DNA from: Dillenia suffruticosa
Lineage: Eukaryota > Streptophyta > Magnoliopsida > Dilleniales > Dilleniaceae
Assembly: GCA_033439265.1 (NCBI GenBank)
Contig: JAVTVX010000012.1
Coordinates: forward strand, 29,024,761-29,088,760
Direction: 5' to 3'
DNA: 64,000 nt
Shown here: piece by piece, positions 1 through 11,710 of the stretch
Position numbering within the stretch: position 1 is the stretch's first letter
How the letters are laid out: each line of letters starts with the position of its first letter
The notes under the pieces: generated by a model
The model's input: only the letters and a program-made list of their open reading frames with translations
The model's database searches: none
Told to the model about the DNA's origin: nothing
Made by a program: the position numbers and the translations under genes

Positions 1-220
1 AAGATTAACTTGTGCAGGCTTGGGAAGTTCTTTGTTAATAAAGCGATTTGAATCTTTAAGTTTTTGAGAAAATTGAAAATTTTAAAAATGGCTCCCAAAG
101 TTTGGAATAAGAATCTTTTTGGAGATACTGGAGAAAAGGAAAGGATATTGTTAATAAAGGAGCTAGAGATGCAATATAAGTTACAAGATGAGCATTTTGT
201 TAAGAAGATATGATATGGAT
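1..220 (+). pseudogene. LINE-like fragment (endonuclease-RT linker), decayed
   Basis: One frame, interrupted by stops, reads FLRKLKILK, then KVWNKNLFGD, then LLIKELE. This resembles the segment between endonuclease and reverse transcriptase in plant L1-type LINEs, where a Lys-rich helix is followed by a WNK-x-x-FG signature. No endonuclease or RT core is visible, and the fragment begins at the window edge. It is non-functional. The assignment rests on one short motif and is tentative. Confidence 0.35.
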
Positions 221-1187
221 AAGTTTGAATGGAGTTAGCCATTGGGACATCTGACTATACTAAATGGAAGTATTAAGAGGCATGATTTGGTTACTAACAT
301 GGCTAGCCCTACTTAATGATAGCAAGACCAAGGTAATGGTATAGTGATTGGTCAAACTATGAGACATATGGGTTAAAAGGATAGATATAAGCATGCCCAA
401 CAGTTCATAGTTAGAACTCTATTGCTGTCTAGTTTCACTTGACATTATTACGTTCATGGTTGTAATTTGAAAAAGGGCAAAGCTTCCTAAATAAGTTTAA
501 GCAGAGAAATGTATTTATTTTCTAGCTACATAGCTGCTTAGGGCCATTGTTACAGTGTTACCTACTCTATTAATCTGAACTCCAATGTGTTCTCACACGG
601 ACATAGTAATGACGTTCTAAACTCTTGTTTCTTTCTGAGATGAATCTTAGCCTAATAGTAAAAGATTGTTTGTATCTTTATTTGAGATCTAGAAACATCT
701 TTTACAAAAAAAAAGGGGGTTTTGGGGTTGGAATGGTATGTGCTGTAAAATGAAGGGTACTGTGTATTTTTTTTTATTTGATGTCATCCTTGTCATGAAT
801 TACTGTGGTGAGTGAGACTCGAATCAAATAGTGGCTATGACAATGGCATTGGGAGTGATAAATGTTATGCTTAGCCTCTTGCATGCTTAATTAGGTTGTA
901 GAGTAAAAGTCATTTCAAGGGACAATGGTGTAGTTTAATATAATGATTGTTATGCTAGAGTTTTATAATTCATCAACACAAGTATCATATGAGATTTTTA
1001 TTTGTAGAACCCATATTGGAATTTCGGACATGACTATACCTATATTGACTCATAATGTATGTCATGTTACTAGCAGACCAATGGAAAGATCCGCCCACAT
1101 GGACCGAAGTATTTACCCTCTAATATGGGTGTTTGACTTCTTTAGATCAGCATTCTAGTGTAAGTTTCTTTATTCATCTCTTGGAAA
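221..1187. other. AT-rich spacer without recognised gene
   Basis: I see no domain, RNA gene or clear repeat here. A 71-codon open frame at 943-1158 has no recognisable motif and no gene-like context. The stretch lies between a LINE-like scrap and decayed gypsy interior, so it may be the remains of the same gypsy copy. Confidence 0.4.
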
Positions 1188-1191
1188 TGAA

Positions 1192-1222
<31 letters not shown>

Positions 1223-1257
1223 ATATATATTATATATATATATATGTATGTATGTAT
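1188..1257. repeat. (TA)n microsatellite
   Basis: About 70 bp of nearly pure TA repeat ending in TATG units. The gag-pol spacers of the better preserved gypsy elements in this window also carry a TA repeat just before pol. This one also sits directly before protease-like sequence. Confidence 0.8.
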
Positions 1258-2308
1258 ATAGCATTGATGCCCGTGCATTTATCGACACAGAGTTTATGAG
1301 TTTGATAGGGACGTAGGTCAAAGGATTACTTGTGTTCTATCATTCTTCTGCCATTGGAAATGAAAAACCAAATATTTAGTTATTGGATTCTTCTGCTTTG
1401 AGATTGGTATTTTCGTTATTCATTTATGTTTAATTATTTTGTGGATCATTGAATAAGGTAATATAGAGTGGATTTTGAGTCTATCTTTTTGGCCCTGGAG
1501 TGGGAAATAATGTCCCTTGTGACAATAGAGTTAGAAATAATGAAGCATTCATTTCTTGTCTTTAAACTTTGATAATTTGGGGGTTATAATGCAAACGCTA
1601 GGTGATATGTGGATAAATATGCTTGATTTGATTTGGATAGAATATTGGTGATATTATATGATACTAAAGTTGATTGAGAATGATCGTGATAGAAGTATCT
1701 CGATTGAAAAGTTATCCAACTAAGGATTTGAGATTTAAAACTTAGAAGTATTCTAATATTGTCAATGGATTAAGTTTTATCACTTACTTGAGGCCATATT
1801 GAGGTGGATCTATACTTCATCGTATACAAATTTGATGATAGATGGGTTTGTATACCTTTTATACTAAGTCTTAAGATTATGTGATGACCATATACACCAT
1901 CTTGAAAGTTATTTATCTCTAAGAATATATGTATTCTGGTTGCATCTATAGTTCATTTAATGAATTTTGAAAGTAGAGATAAATGTGATTATTGATATGA
2001 ACATGGCATGATAATGGCCATTCTTATTTAGGGTCCTTTTGGAGGATAATTTAAGAAATTTTCATAGTTTTGAAGTCTTGATAAGCATTGAGGACGGCTA
2101 TTGCAGCGCGAATGAGGTCCACGTACTTCAATATTTTTCAATAAGAGGTTATCTGAGGTTGAAGAAATGAGACTAAAGACATAGGTTGGTTATTGTATGA
2201 GTCGAAATTTTAGTTGATAATAAAGTGTGATTGAAAGGAATGAAACAAAGGGATCCAATTGTATTTTGAAATTTCGGGGACGAAATTTATTTTTAGGGGG
2301 TTAATAAT
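1258..2308 (+). pseudogene. Decayed Ty3/gypsy interior (protease scrap to polypurine tract)
   Basis: Translation at 1262-1310 gives IDARAFIDTE, close to the [11 protein letters not shown] protease start of the better preserved gypsy pol genes in this window. The last 60 bases contain the usual pol 3' end, GGGGACGAAATTT, followed by the polypurine tract TTTTTAGGGGG ending at 2300. Nothing between these is readable as RT or integrase. It is the remnant interior of the element whose 3' LTR follows. The 5' LTR would lie outside the window or is lost. Confidence 0.5.
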
Positions 2309-4942
2309 TATAATACCTATTATTAAAAAAAAAAAAAACAGAGAGAGGAGGTTCTGCGTTTTGGCCAAAACGCAGCACCTCCCTCTCCCCCAAATCAATT
2401 AGGGCAAAAAGCCCTAAGTCTCTTCGTCTCCCTCTCACCTCTCCCGATTCTCTCCCTCTCCTCCGCCATTCTCTTCCCCTCCCTTTCACTGGCGACCGCT
2501 GTCCACCACCGCACACGGCCACCGGCATAACCCCGTTTCTCTCTCTATTCCATCTCTCGGTCTCTCTCTCTTGCTGCCGCTCTCTTTTTCTTTGTTTTCA
2601 CACTCTCCGCGGCCTTCCGGCGCCGCACCTCCCTCAATCACCGGTGAGCCACCACTGCAGGCGGCTCTCCCGCCTCCACCGCAGGCGGCTGTCCCGCCTC
2701 CACCCTCTCTCTCCCTCTGTTTCGCTCTCTGTTTCTCTTCTCTCCCGCAAGAGCGCGACTGCCTCGTCTTCTCTCCCTCGCACACGATAGCCCTTTTTTT
2801 TTGCCTCCCTCGCCTATTGGCGCGCGGTGCTACCCTCTACCGAGAGCCTTCCTGCAATCTTCGCTACTCTTTGCCGCGACTGCACTGTTAGAAACCCTAG
2901 GCCGCAACTCTTCCACTGCACAGGTAAGGGCTGATTGTTGATCAATAGGTTAGGGGTTTTGATTCTCGTGGTGATTTAAGCCTAATTATTGAATTTTGTG
3001 TCTGTCTAGAAGTAGTGCAGGTCCCAGACCGAGTTGTAGGCGCACGGACGCTAGGGCTGCAAGCTGCGAAAACCATAGGTGAGGGAAATTTAAATCCTTT
3101 CGATAAATTGAGTGAATTTAGGGTAAAAGATCTTGTATATGTTTAGGATGTATGTTATATTCGATCAGAATGTATTTTCTGACATTTTACATGTGATTAT
3201 TAAGGTTAAGTATAGGATTTTATAGTAATTAGGCTATTTGATACAAAAGAAGCATGCTAAGGGATGATAGAATCCTGTTAGGTTGAATAGAATAGTTTCT
3301 CAGAGTTTAATTTGAAATGTGTATGAAAAATATTATGGTTATGTAAAATTCAGAGGAAAATTGGGAAAATTGTTAGAAATTAGAGAAAATTTAGAAATAT
3401 TGGGAATTTAAGATCATTAGTGATGCAAAGAATCTTGGTTCCTGAAATTAAAGAATTTAGTATGTGTTAAATATAGGAAAGTTCATAAAACCTAAAATTT
3501 GGGGTGAACTAACAATGAAATTGTGATTATTGGTATAGGATAACCTCTTCGAAGGTTGAGAAGGGTTACCTTGGATTAAATTTCGGAATTGGGAGTGGAT
3601 ACCCTCCCTAGAGGTGAGTGGATGGTTCATTGTGTAGTAAATGAGTAAAATGATTTGAAATTCTTTGAAAAATGATTTTGAATTATTTGTACATGTTTTA
3701 TATGAAACTATTTGTGATTGTGAGATGTCTGAAATAGAAATTTGAATTACGAATGCATCCTATGAAATTATAAATGAATATGTGCCATTTGCATTGGATA
3801 TTTGATATGTGAACGCTTGTAGCATGATTTTGGAATTTGTTTGATTGATACATGGTACATTGATGGTAATTTGAACGATTTCGAAATGATGGTGCACGAG
3901 TGTAATGGCTATAGTCATTCCCTCCACGGAGCGACCCGACGGGGTGGCGTGGTTGGGGTTTTATTGCGAGAGAGGTATACGCGGTCTCTACTCTACCACG
4001 TCGTACTATCTGGATTGCTCCCCGGGGAGGTACGAGCCAACGCCAGGGAAGGGGGTAGTGTTTGTGATATTGAAATGGAAAATCCCCTGGCGGGCTTCCA
4101 TCTTGGTTCGGCCAAACGCAGGACGGAAGTGATTTCGATGGGACCTTTGTGATTTTCTGAAAAAAAAAACATTTGATGTGGATGCATATTTTATAAATTA
4201 TCTGATTTATTGAAAATGTTTCGATATATATGAAGTGTTGTTTGAGATATATTTTAACATTCTCACATTCATCCCTTATTTATTACACAATCATATCATT
4301 GCACTCCACTCACTGTGTATTTCCCGATACTCACCCCTCTTTAACATTTTTCTGAGGAAGTTTAAGTCTGCTGCAGAAATTGGAGTTTGGGAAGATTTAT
4401 TTGCTGTTTTGTGTAGGTATGATAGTGATGTAAGGTTATTTTAGTTGATTTGAAATCCATGGAAGGGAAGACTTTTTACTTTCTTTTTAAATTCTATTTT
4501 TGGTAAAACTTATTGTTCGAATGGGACATTTGGTTCGAAATGTTCAATTTTGATACTTTCTTTTGATTTTACGAAGTTCTGTACATCTCATACTGTTTGG
4601 ACTTTACTGATGCTGGTTTGTTTTCTTCAGACAAGTGTCAGTAAAATCCTATGACTATGATTTGGGACTTCATCTGTTTTGATTTTGAAATATCCTTGAA
4701 GTGGTTGGGATGGCCACATTACATGCGTGCATGTACAGGAACCCCCTCCCCATTTGTGTGTCGATATGGGCTTGTGTGTACTGGGATGGACCGGATAGGT
4801 CCTTTATATGTTTATTGTATTTGGAAGAAATATTGTACAGTTGGTTAGCCTTGCGAAGTCTCGGTATATGGGGAGGTTTTGTCCATTTACCGAGACAACG
4901 CGACGGTTGTCGCGTGGTCGATCCGAGAATCGGGGCGTGACA
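2309..4942 (+). repeat. Ty3/gypsy 3' LTR (2.6 kb)
   Basis: The LTR follows a polypurine tract and ends in GGGGCGTGACA, the terminus shared by the other gypsy LTRs in the window. Its first bases are TATAATACC, where other copies have TGTAATACC or TGTAACACC, so the terminal TG is mutated. In order it has an A tract, a near-perfect 36-bp palindrome (2347-2382), a CT-rich block, a GC-rich block and a CAG|GTAAGG site at 2921-2924. Open frames inside are chance products of biased composition. Confidence 0.8.
3021..3078 (+). promoter_or_regulatory. Putative 58-nt leader mini-exon in LTR
   Basis: The block follows GTGCAG (ending 3020) and is followed by GTGAGG. A CAG|GTAAGG donor-like site lies upstream at 2921-2926. 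Blocks of exactly 58 nt with the same borders occur in the LTRs of three other sequence types in this window. Splicing is inferred from length and border conservation only. Confidence 0.45.
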
Positions 4943-6044
4943 GACCCAATTGATATCTTGAATTATTTAGCTCCAAAAAAAATTCCTCCTTAAGTCCAAT
5001 TTGATTCAAACTCCAATTTTGATTTCCTAAAATAAAAAGATCACACTACAAAAAAACACGGTTTTAGCCACGAATTTTCGCCACGGAAAAAATTCGTCGC
5101 TATTTTGCGACGAATTTAGCGACAAAAAAGTTTTTCGTCGCTAATTTGCCACAAAATTTGGAATGAAAAGAAAACCGTGGCTAAATTAGCGACGGACACA
5201 TCATTCGTAGCAAAATTCGTCGCTAATTAGTGACGAAAAAATTTTCGTGACTAAATTCGTCGCTAATTGGGGACAAAAAATTTTTCGTTGCAAATTTCGT
5301 CGCTAAATATGGCAAAATTTTGCCATCGATTTAAAATTCGTCGCAAAATTTAATCTTTTTTAAATAGAATTTTATTTTTTTATTTTTCGTTTTATTTTAT
5401 TAATATGTAATATTTAAATTAAAAATTAATTTAGCGACGGAAAATATATCCGTCGCTAGATGAAAATCCCAATCCCTATCTCCGGTAATTTTTTTAATTA
5501 GAATTTTATTTTATTTTTATTTTATTTTAATAATTTAGCGACGGATTCCAAATCCGTCGCTAAATTTTATATTTTTTTAATTATAATTTTATTTTTATTT
5601 TCATTTTATTTTATTAATTTATATTAACAAATCATATTATTATTTTATAATATTTTAATTTACATTTTATTTTATTATATCATATTTCATTTTTTAGAAG
5701 AATAATGTTATTTAATTCTTAAAAAACCATATATTTTATTTTATTTAAATTATATATATTTTTTAATTAATTTATTATTTTTTTACTTTTTTGATTTAAT
5801 ATATAGGTAATTTTATTATATTTCAATTAATTTATTTAATAATATAAATTTTTTAATAAAATTTTAATGTCTGCGCGGGCGCCAGCGCATGCACGCACGG
5901 GCGCCTGCCTGCCTGGCCGTCCGCGCCTTGCGCGCGCCTGTCCCGGCGCCCGCGCGTGCCAGGGCGCCCGCGCGTGCCAGGGCGCCCGCGCGTGCCAGGG
6001 CGCCCACGCCTGCGCGTGCCTGCCTGCACGCAGGCGCCCAGGCA

Positions 6045-6375
6045 GGCAGGCGCGGGCGCCCGCGCCAGGGCATGCCTGCCTGGGCGCATAGGCAGGCGCG
6101 CGGGCGCCCAGGCAGGCATGCGCGCGCCCGTGGGCGCATAGGCAGGTGCGCGGGCGCCCGCGCCAGGGCATGCCTGCCTGGGCGCATAGGCAGGCGCGCG
6201 GGCGCCCAGGCAGGCATGCGCGCGCCCGTGGGCGCATAGGCAGGTGCGCGGGCGCCCGCGCCAGGGCATGCCTGCCTGGGCGCATAGGCAGGCGCGCCGG
6301 CGCCCAGGCAGGCATGCGCGCGCCCGTGGGCGCATAGGCAGGTGCGCGGGCGCCCAGGCAGGCATGCGCGCGCCC
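6045..6375. repeat. 98-bp GC-rich minisatellite, about 3 copies
   Basis: The marker GTGGGCGCATA recurs at 6130, 6228 and 6326, a period of 98 bp. Units consist of interlocking GGCGCC, GCAGGCAGG and GCATGC motifs and are very GC-rich inside an AT-rich transposon. Long open frames of Ala, Arg, Pro and Gly across this array are by-products of composition. Confidence 0.85.
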
Positions 6376-6431
6376 GCGCCTGCCTGGGCGCCCAGGCAAG
6401 TGCGCGGGCGCCCAAGCAGGCAGGCGCGCGG

Positions 6432-6870
6432 GCGCCCAAGCAGGCAGGCGCGCGGGCGCCAGGCAGGCAGGCGCGGGCGCCCGCACCCCAGCAGGGGCGG
6501 GGGCGCCAGGCAGGCAGGGGCGGGCGCCCGCGCGTTTTGTTTTAATACTAAAAAACATGCATGCAGGTAGAGGCGCGGGCGCCCAAGCAGGCAGGCGCGC
6601 GGGCGCCAGGCAGGCAGGCGCGGGCGCCCGCACCCCAGCAGGGGCGGGGGCGCCAGGCAGGCAGGGGCGGGCGCCCGCGCGTTTTGTTTTAATACTAAAA
6701 AACATGCATGCAGGTAGAGGCGCGGGCGCCCAAGCAGGCAGGCGCGCGGGCGCCAGGCAGGCAGGCGCGGGCGCCCGCACCCCAGCAGGGGCGGGGGCGC
6801 CAGGCAGGCAGGTGCGGGCGCCCGCGCGCTTTGTTTTAATACTAAAAAACATGCATGCAGGTAGAGGGTG
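6432..6870. repeat. 147-bp minisatellite, about 3 copies
   Basis: The segment TTTGTTTTAATACTAAAAAA recurs with a 147-bp spacing around 6534, 6681 and 6828, joined to GC-rich units ending in GGGGCGGG. The alternation of a short AT-rich segment with a long GC-rich segment distinguishes it from the adjacent 98-bp array. The last copy leads into a tRNA-like module. Confidence 0.85.
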
Positions 6871-6945
6871 TAGGGAATCGAACCTTGGACTTCAGATTTG
6901 AGTAAAGTATATTTCACCACCATACTACCTAGTGTTGTGTGGTAA
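6868..6945 (-). other. tRNA-like module (B box plus weak A box)
   Basis: On the minus strand GGTTCGATTCCC matches a pol III B box (GGTTCGANNCC). About 40-50 bases upstream is TAGTATGGTGG, a weak A-box match. I cannot fold a full cloverleaf, so it is more likely a captured tRNA or SINE-head fragment than a tRNA gene. Confidence 0.4.
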
Positions 6946-7538
6946 TATTTTTGTTTTCTTTCTTCCAACTGTTTCCACCTTTTTGTTTCCTATTCTTCCT
7001 TTTTTTTTTCCATTGGTATTTTTTATTTCTATTTTCATTTCTTATATATAATAATTTTATTGAAATTTGAATAAAAATATTTTGTGAATAAATATATAGA
7101 TTTTTTAAATTATTAATATGTTATAATTTATTGATAATTATAATTTTATTGTTTTGAGATGCATTTTTAAATTATGGATTAAAAAAATAAAATAAAAATG
7201 AAAAAGAGTAATAGAATAATAAAATAAAAGAAAAAAGAAGAAATCAAAATATAATATTAATATATTTTTTTAATTAATTTATTATTTTATTTTAAATTAG
7301 TATTTTATTATTTTTTATTTTATTAAAAATTATCATATTTATTATTTTTAATTAATATTATTTTAGATTGGTGGTAATATTTTTAATTAATATTATTTTA
7401 GATTGGTGGTATAAATAAAAAAAGTTTTTATTTTTATTATTTTAAATTGTTATTATATATTATTTTATTATTGTTAGAAAAATATGAAAAAAATGTAATA
7501 AATAATAAAAAAATAAATTTATATCACAATAATATGTT

Positions 7539-7606
7539 TGGCTCAGTGGTTGGTTTACACATTGCGTGTGTGTGCAGGGTTCGTGCAGGAGTTCGGAGTT
7601 CGAATC
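7539..7606 (+). other. tRNA-like module (A and B boxes)
   Basis: TGGCTCAGTGG at 7539-7549 is an exact A-box form. GAGTTCGAATC at 7596-7606 is close to a B box, about 48 bases downstream, within tRNA/SINE spacing. It points away from the similar module at 6868-6945. No acceptor stem or SINE tail is clear. Confidence 0.4.
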
Positions 7607-7795
7607 ACGGTGGAGGCAAAAGCGGTGTTTTCCAGCTAATGCTCCGCGGGGGTGCTGACTCGGGCGGGCAGGTGGGGGAGCTGGCTTGGGCGGGCTCGGG
7701 CGGGCGGGTGGGGGTGCTGGGGTGGGTGGGCACGTGGCTGGGGATGCTGGGGTGGGTGGGCACGTGGCTGGCCGATGGCCAAGGTATATGGAATC

Positions 7796-7853
7796 AGCGA
7801 CGGATTTGAATCCGTCGCTAATTCAGCGACGGATTTGAATCCGTCGCTAATTC
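7796..7853. repeat. 29-bp tandem palindromic repeat in CACTA subterminal region
   Basis: Two head-to-tail units 29 bp apart (starts 7796 and 7825). Each contains the inverted pair AGCGACGGATT/AATCCGTCGCT around TG. Diverged relatives continue to 8200. They are probably part of the transposase-binding subterminal array. Confidence 0.7.
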
Positions 7854-8231
7854 AGCGACGGATTTGGGCGACGAATTCCAAATCCGTCACTAATTCAGCG
7901 ACGAATAATTTTTTGACGGGTTTGATTTCCCTTAAATTAGCGACGGATTTTAGCGACAAAAATTATCTGTCGCTAAATTTAGCGACGAAAATTTTTTCAT
8001 CGCTAAATTTTGTGACGAATATCAGCGACGAAAACTTATTTGTCGCTAAATTTAGCGATGGATTCCAGATTTTCGTCGCTAAATTTAGTGACGGATTTTT
8101 AATTTTGTCGTTAAATTTTTGCGACGCGTTATTAGCGACGAAAAATTTTTCGTTGCTAATGATTTTAGCTACGAATTTTTTTAAAATTTTCGTCGCTAAA
8201 TTTGTGGGTAAAAGACTGTTTTTTTGTAGTG

Positions 8232-8403
8232 TCATAAAAATATTCATTAGAGCACATACCAATTAAAAAATCATACCATAATATTAAAAATAAATGTAAC
8301 AATTGTGTATTATCAATTTAATGAAATTACATGACTTACCTACAATTACCAACAATTACCATGAAATTACTATGAAGTGATCATGACAATTACCATGAAG
8401 TTA
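8232..8403. other. AT-rich spacer right of CACTA element
   Basis: AT-rich sequence with several ATTACC/TTACCATGAA motifs that run into the CATGC-rich block. No gene is seen. Confidence 0.4.
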
Positions 8404-8815
8404 TGAAGTTACCATTTAGCGCATGGTGGCATGCACTGCTATGCGCATGGTGGCATGCACATGCTATGCACATGAGCGCATGCCATGACATACCTTGCAT
8501 GAGTGCATGCCACGTGCGGTGGCATGCGTAGGATGGCTGGGGTTCCCGCGCGGGTGCTTGCATGCATGCATGCATGCCGCGCGCAGGGGCATGCATGCCG
8601 CGCGCAGGGGCATGCGCGAGTGCCCGTGTTGGCATGGCCGGGATCCCACGGAGGAGCGGCATGCACAGGCCCTTGCATGAGTACATGTTGAACATGGTGG
8701 CATGCGCAGACGCCCATGCTGGCATGGCCGGGCTCCCGCATGAGCGCTTGCATTAGCGCATGCCGCACACCATGCCATGGGCAGGCTCTCGTGTTGGCAT
8801 GGCCGGGCACCCTCA
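8404..8815. repeat. CATGC-rich degenerate minisatellite
   Basis: About 400 bp built from GCATGC, GGCATGG and CGCATGC motifs, with sharp composition edges against AT-rich flanks. Longer units recur, such as GCCGCGCGCAGGGGCAT near 8576 and 8595, and TGGCATGGCCGGG near 8630, 8720 and 8797. Open frames rich in His, Ala and Cys on both strands come from the repeat. Confidence 0.65.
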
Positions 8816-9164
8816 GGAGCGCTATATTAAAATTATATTGTTATAATAAATTAAAAATTAATTGTTATAAGAAATTTAAAATATATTGTTAAAAATTAAA
8901 ATATAGAAAATTTTAAAAAATTGATAATATTTTTACAATTTATAAAATCTAGACACCGTATAAAATTTTGTGAAGTAAAGTTATATAACTTTTTAAAACT
9001 TCATAAAATAAAAATAAAAGTTAATATTTATATAATTTTGGACTATTTAGAAAAATTTTAAAAGTTGAAGTAAATATAATATTTATAAAGAAATGATATT
9101 TTTTTATTTTTAATTTTCAAACTATTAAATCATAAACATTTTCAAAATATTCAGTTATATATTT
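8816..9164. other. AT-rich spacer without gene
   Basis: Low-complexity AT-rich DNA. I see no coding region, RNA gene or repeat boundary. Confidence 0.4.
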
Positions 9165-9490
9165 TAAAATTTAAAAAAAAAATGTATATAAGTTAACATT
9201 AAATTAATATAAATAATTAAAATATTTTATAAAATTATTAAATGTATATAAGCTATGTATGCTAATAATTATTAAATAAATGTATATTAATAAAAAATAA
9301 AAATAAAAATGGATTGAATTACATTTTAAATTAAAAAAAAATGTATATAAGTTAATATTAAATTAATATAAATAATTTAAATATTTTGTAAAATTATTTG
9401 ATGTATATAGCAATATATGTTAATAAATATTAAATAAATGTATATTAATAAAAAATAAAAATAAATATAGATTGAATAACATTTACAAAT
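9165..9490. repeat. 159-bp tandem duplication in AT-rich DNA
   Basis: ATGTATATAAGTTAA recurs at 9182 and 9341. The following text (ATTAAATTAATATAAATAAT, then AAATGTATATTAATAAAAAA) is shared with scattered substitutions. The two copies are adjacent and similar but not identical. Confidence 0.75.
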
Positions 9491-9569
9491 AATCAAATAA
9501 TCTAACACGGATTACAACTAATGATGGTTTAATTAAACTTATTTTTACTTTTTATAGTGGTAAGTGATG

Positions 9570-9860
9570 GTAACTTGCGACTTACCATCTACTTACTTAG
9601 ATACTACTATACAAATTTACTTATCTACTTACAATTACCTACTTACCGCGAACCTTACTTACCACCTATTTATCATCTACTTATCTAGTTACCACTATAC
9701 AAACTTATTTACCTACTTACCATCTACTTACCATCTAAACTCTAAAACTTACTTACGTACTTACTACCTACTTACCTACTTATTGATACTTATCATTATC
9801 ACCTATTTACTAAATTACCATTATCACTAAATCCTAAATCTTAAACCCTAAATTTACCAC
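9570..9860. repeat. Degenerate (TACTTACC)n tract
   Basis: Repeated TACTTACC, CTACTTAC and TTACCA units. They end near short CCTAAA/CCCTAAAT motifs that only superficially resemble plant telomere repeat. An 88-codon open frame across it is Thr/Tyr/Leu-biased and not a gene. Confidence 0.6.
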
Positions 9861-11652
9861 AACTTTCGACCTAAACTATTTTTAAATATAAAGGTATATG
9901 ATACAATAACAGTTTTAGGATTTTTTTAGACAAATACAATTTATACAAACGGTTTGTTCTAACAGTGAGAATTGAATATAGTTTTAAAAGAATGTGGAAT
10001 TTATGTGTTACCATACATGTCACGCCCCAAACCGGGATCGTGAACAGCCGCCCGTTGCCCCTGAATGTCGGCTGTATTTTTTACAGAAAATTGGGCAGAA
10101 CCTCCCCATAAATCGGAGGTTTCCCATGTACAATTATACCTGTATAATCCAAATCATCCTGTACAATACACAAATGGCCATCCCGGCCTCTCCAAAATCA
10201 ACTAACACCACAGCCAACATTCAGAACAACGCAAGGCTATAAACAAACCTAGCCACAGACCTCTACTGTCATGCCCAACTAGAGCATGAGCAGCCGCTAT
10301 ATCGAGCGGACCTAAGTTTATACAATATATATCACATTTCCCAAGTAACGTTCAAGTACGTACAATCGCCTCAATGCAAATGAAATATGAGAGTTAAACT
10401 ATACAGTCATCCCAAAATAAGTACATGGCCAACTACGGACCTCAATGTCAAGACCTCGCAGGGTCGAAACTAAATTAGAAGTAAATCTCACCGTCAGAAC
10501 AATAAATCCGCACTAGAGCCTGTAACACCGCTCTATCACAATAAACCTGTCTGAGGAGAGAAAATAGAGGGGTGAGTATCATGGGAAGATACTCAGTGAG
10601 TGAGGGGGGTAATATCAAGCATAAATAGCATAGGTGAACAATTGGAGTGTCAAATAATATCATTCGAAACAACAATTTACACTTCGCAGCAAAACATGAT
10701 ATATTTATCATTTTGAAATCATTTAATCAAACACACGATAGCAAGCATGTATGCATCCATTTAAAATCAAGTAATGTCAGAGCGAGCCAAAAATAGTCCT
10801 GGCAAAGGTCAACCGTGACCAAGGACAGGCGCGTCGGGGGTTTTATTATGCATAGACTTTGAAACGCTCTCTACCCCGACGTTGGCCATGAGCTCGCTGG
10901 GGCCAACTCATCAACGTGTATAGGACCCCGCCCGGTGCTAGACGGTGGCGTCACACACGTCCTCCCCCTACGTGGGTTCAACCGGCCGCGCCTATAGCCT
11001 TTAGAATAAATGACGTTTGCGGATACCTCCTGCAGAAGCGTATCCGGGCAACCCGTGCCTCTACAAACGCCCTTCGTAGCTACGGAATATCATAATATCA
11101 CAAGGGCACAACGTCCCATAGTATCACAAGGGCACAACGTCCCAGGGCACAACGTCCCACGAGTATCATCACATCATCGCACAACTAGTAGGCATCCAAC
11201 CCACATAGTTCATCAAAAACATTTTTAAATTTTGCGTGCCAATACGTCTCATCAAATTCATTTCAAAACAGCATATCACTACATTGGTATAAAATGAAAT
11301 TTATACATTTTCAAAAATGGCACAACTATTGATTCATCTCAAACCATGGATGCATAGTCATTGCAAATATAATTCAAGACACTCCAAAAATCACAAAACA
11401 GATTTCCAAATTTAATATCACACGTCAACGAATGCATATCAAAGCATGTTTTATCGAAAATGCGACAGAAAATACGTTTTACTATTTTATGCAAGAGATT
11501 AGAGTCCCACTCACTTTATCTAGGGAGGGTGGTCACTCCCTATTTTTTTTTTTCAACGACTCTCCAAAAGACAAACCTAATCAAATCGTCAAATTTATAA
11601 CGATTAAAACCCTAATAAGGGATTCTATCAATAAAATTTATTCATCTCTCAC

Positions 11653-11710
11653 CTAAGGTTCCTCGGGTTTCAGACCTAGTTGTCGTTCGCCCGTCGGGTT
11701 GGTTTAAAAC
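11653..11710 (-). promoter_or_regulatory. Putative 58-nt leader mini-exon (element C, copy in 3' LTR)
   Basis: On the minus strand the block follows ATTACAG and is followed by GTGAG. A CAG|GTAACGA donor-like site lies upstream at 11800-11791. The 5' LTR copy, the one that would be transcribed as leader, is at 19631-19688. Element D has a block of equal length at the same place. Confidence 0.45.

Larger units (their letters stand above)
5044..8231. mobile_element. Non-autonomous CACTA (En/Spm-type) DNA transposon
   Basis: The left end is CACTACAAAAAAACA and the right end is its reverse complement TGTTTTTTTGTAGTG, a 15-bp terminal inverted repeat. Both are flanked by TCA (5041-5043 and 8232-8234), the 3-bp target duplication expected for CACTA elements. 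Both subterminal regions are dense in GCGACGAA/TTCGTCGC motifs in both orientations, as expected for transposase binding sites. No transposase is encoded. The interior is AT-rich DNA, GC-rich minisatellites and two tRNA-like modules. The element would need a transposase supplied elsewhere. Confidence 0.88.

Noticed and set aside
3841..4187. Overlapping frames on both strands (103, 75 and 64 codons)
   Set aside because: Inside the first LTR, with no domain and not kept in other LTRs.
6045..6870. CRISPR-like array
   Set aside because: Units are contiguous tandem minisatellites without unique spacers, in plant DNA.
5836..6968. Minus-strand open frames of 338 and 371 codons, rich in Ala, Arg, Pro and Gly
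   Set aside because: They run through GC-rich minisatellites, occur in several frames on both strands at once, and show no domain; composition explains them.
9830..9860. Telomere-like CCTAAA motifs
   Set aside because: Only a few degenerate units at the end of a TTACC tract; too short for an interstitial telomere block.
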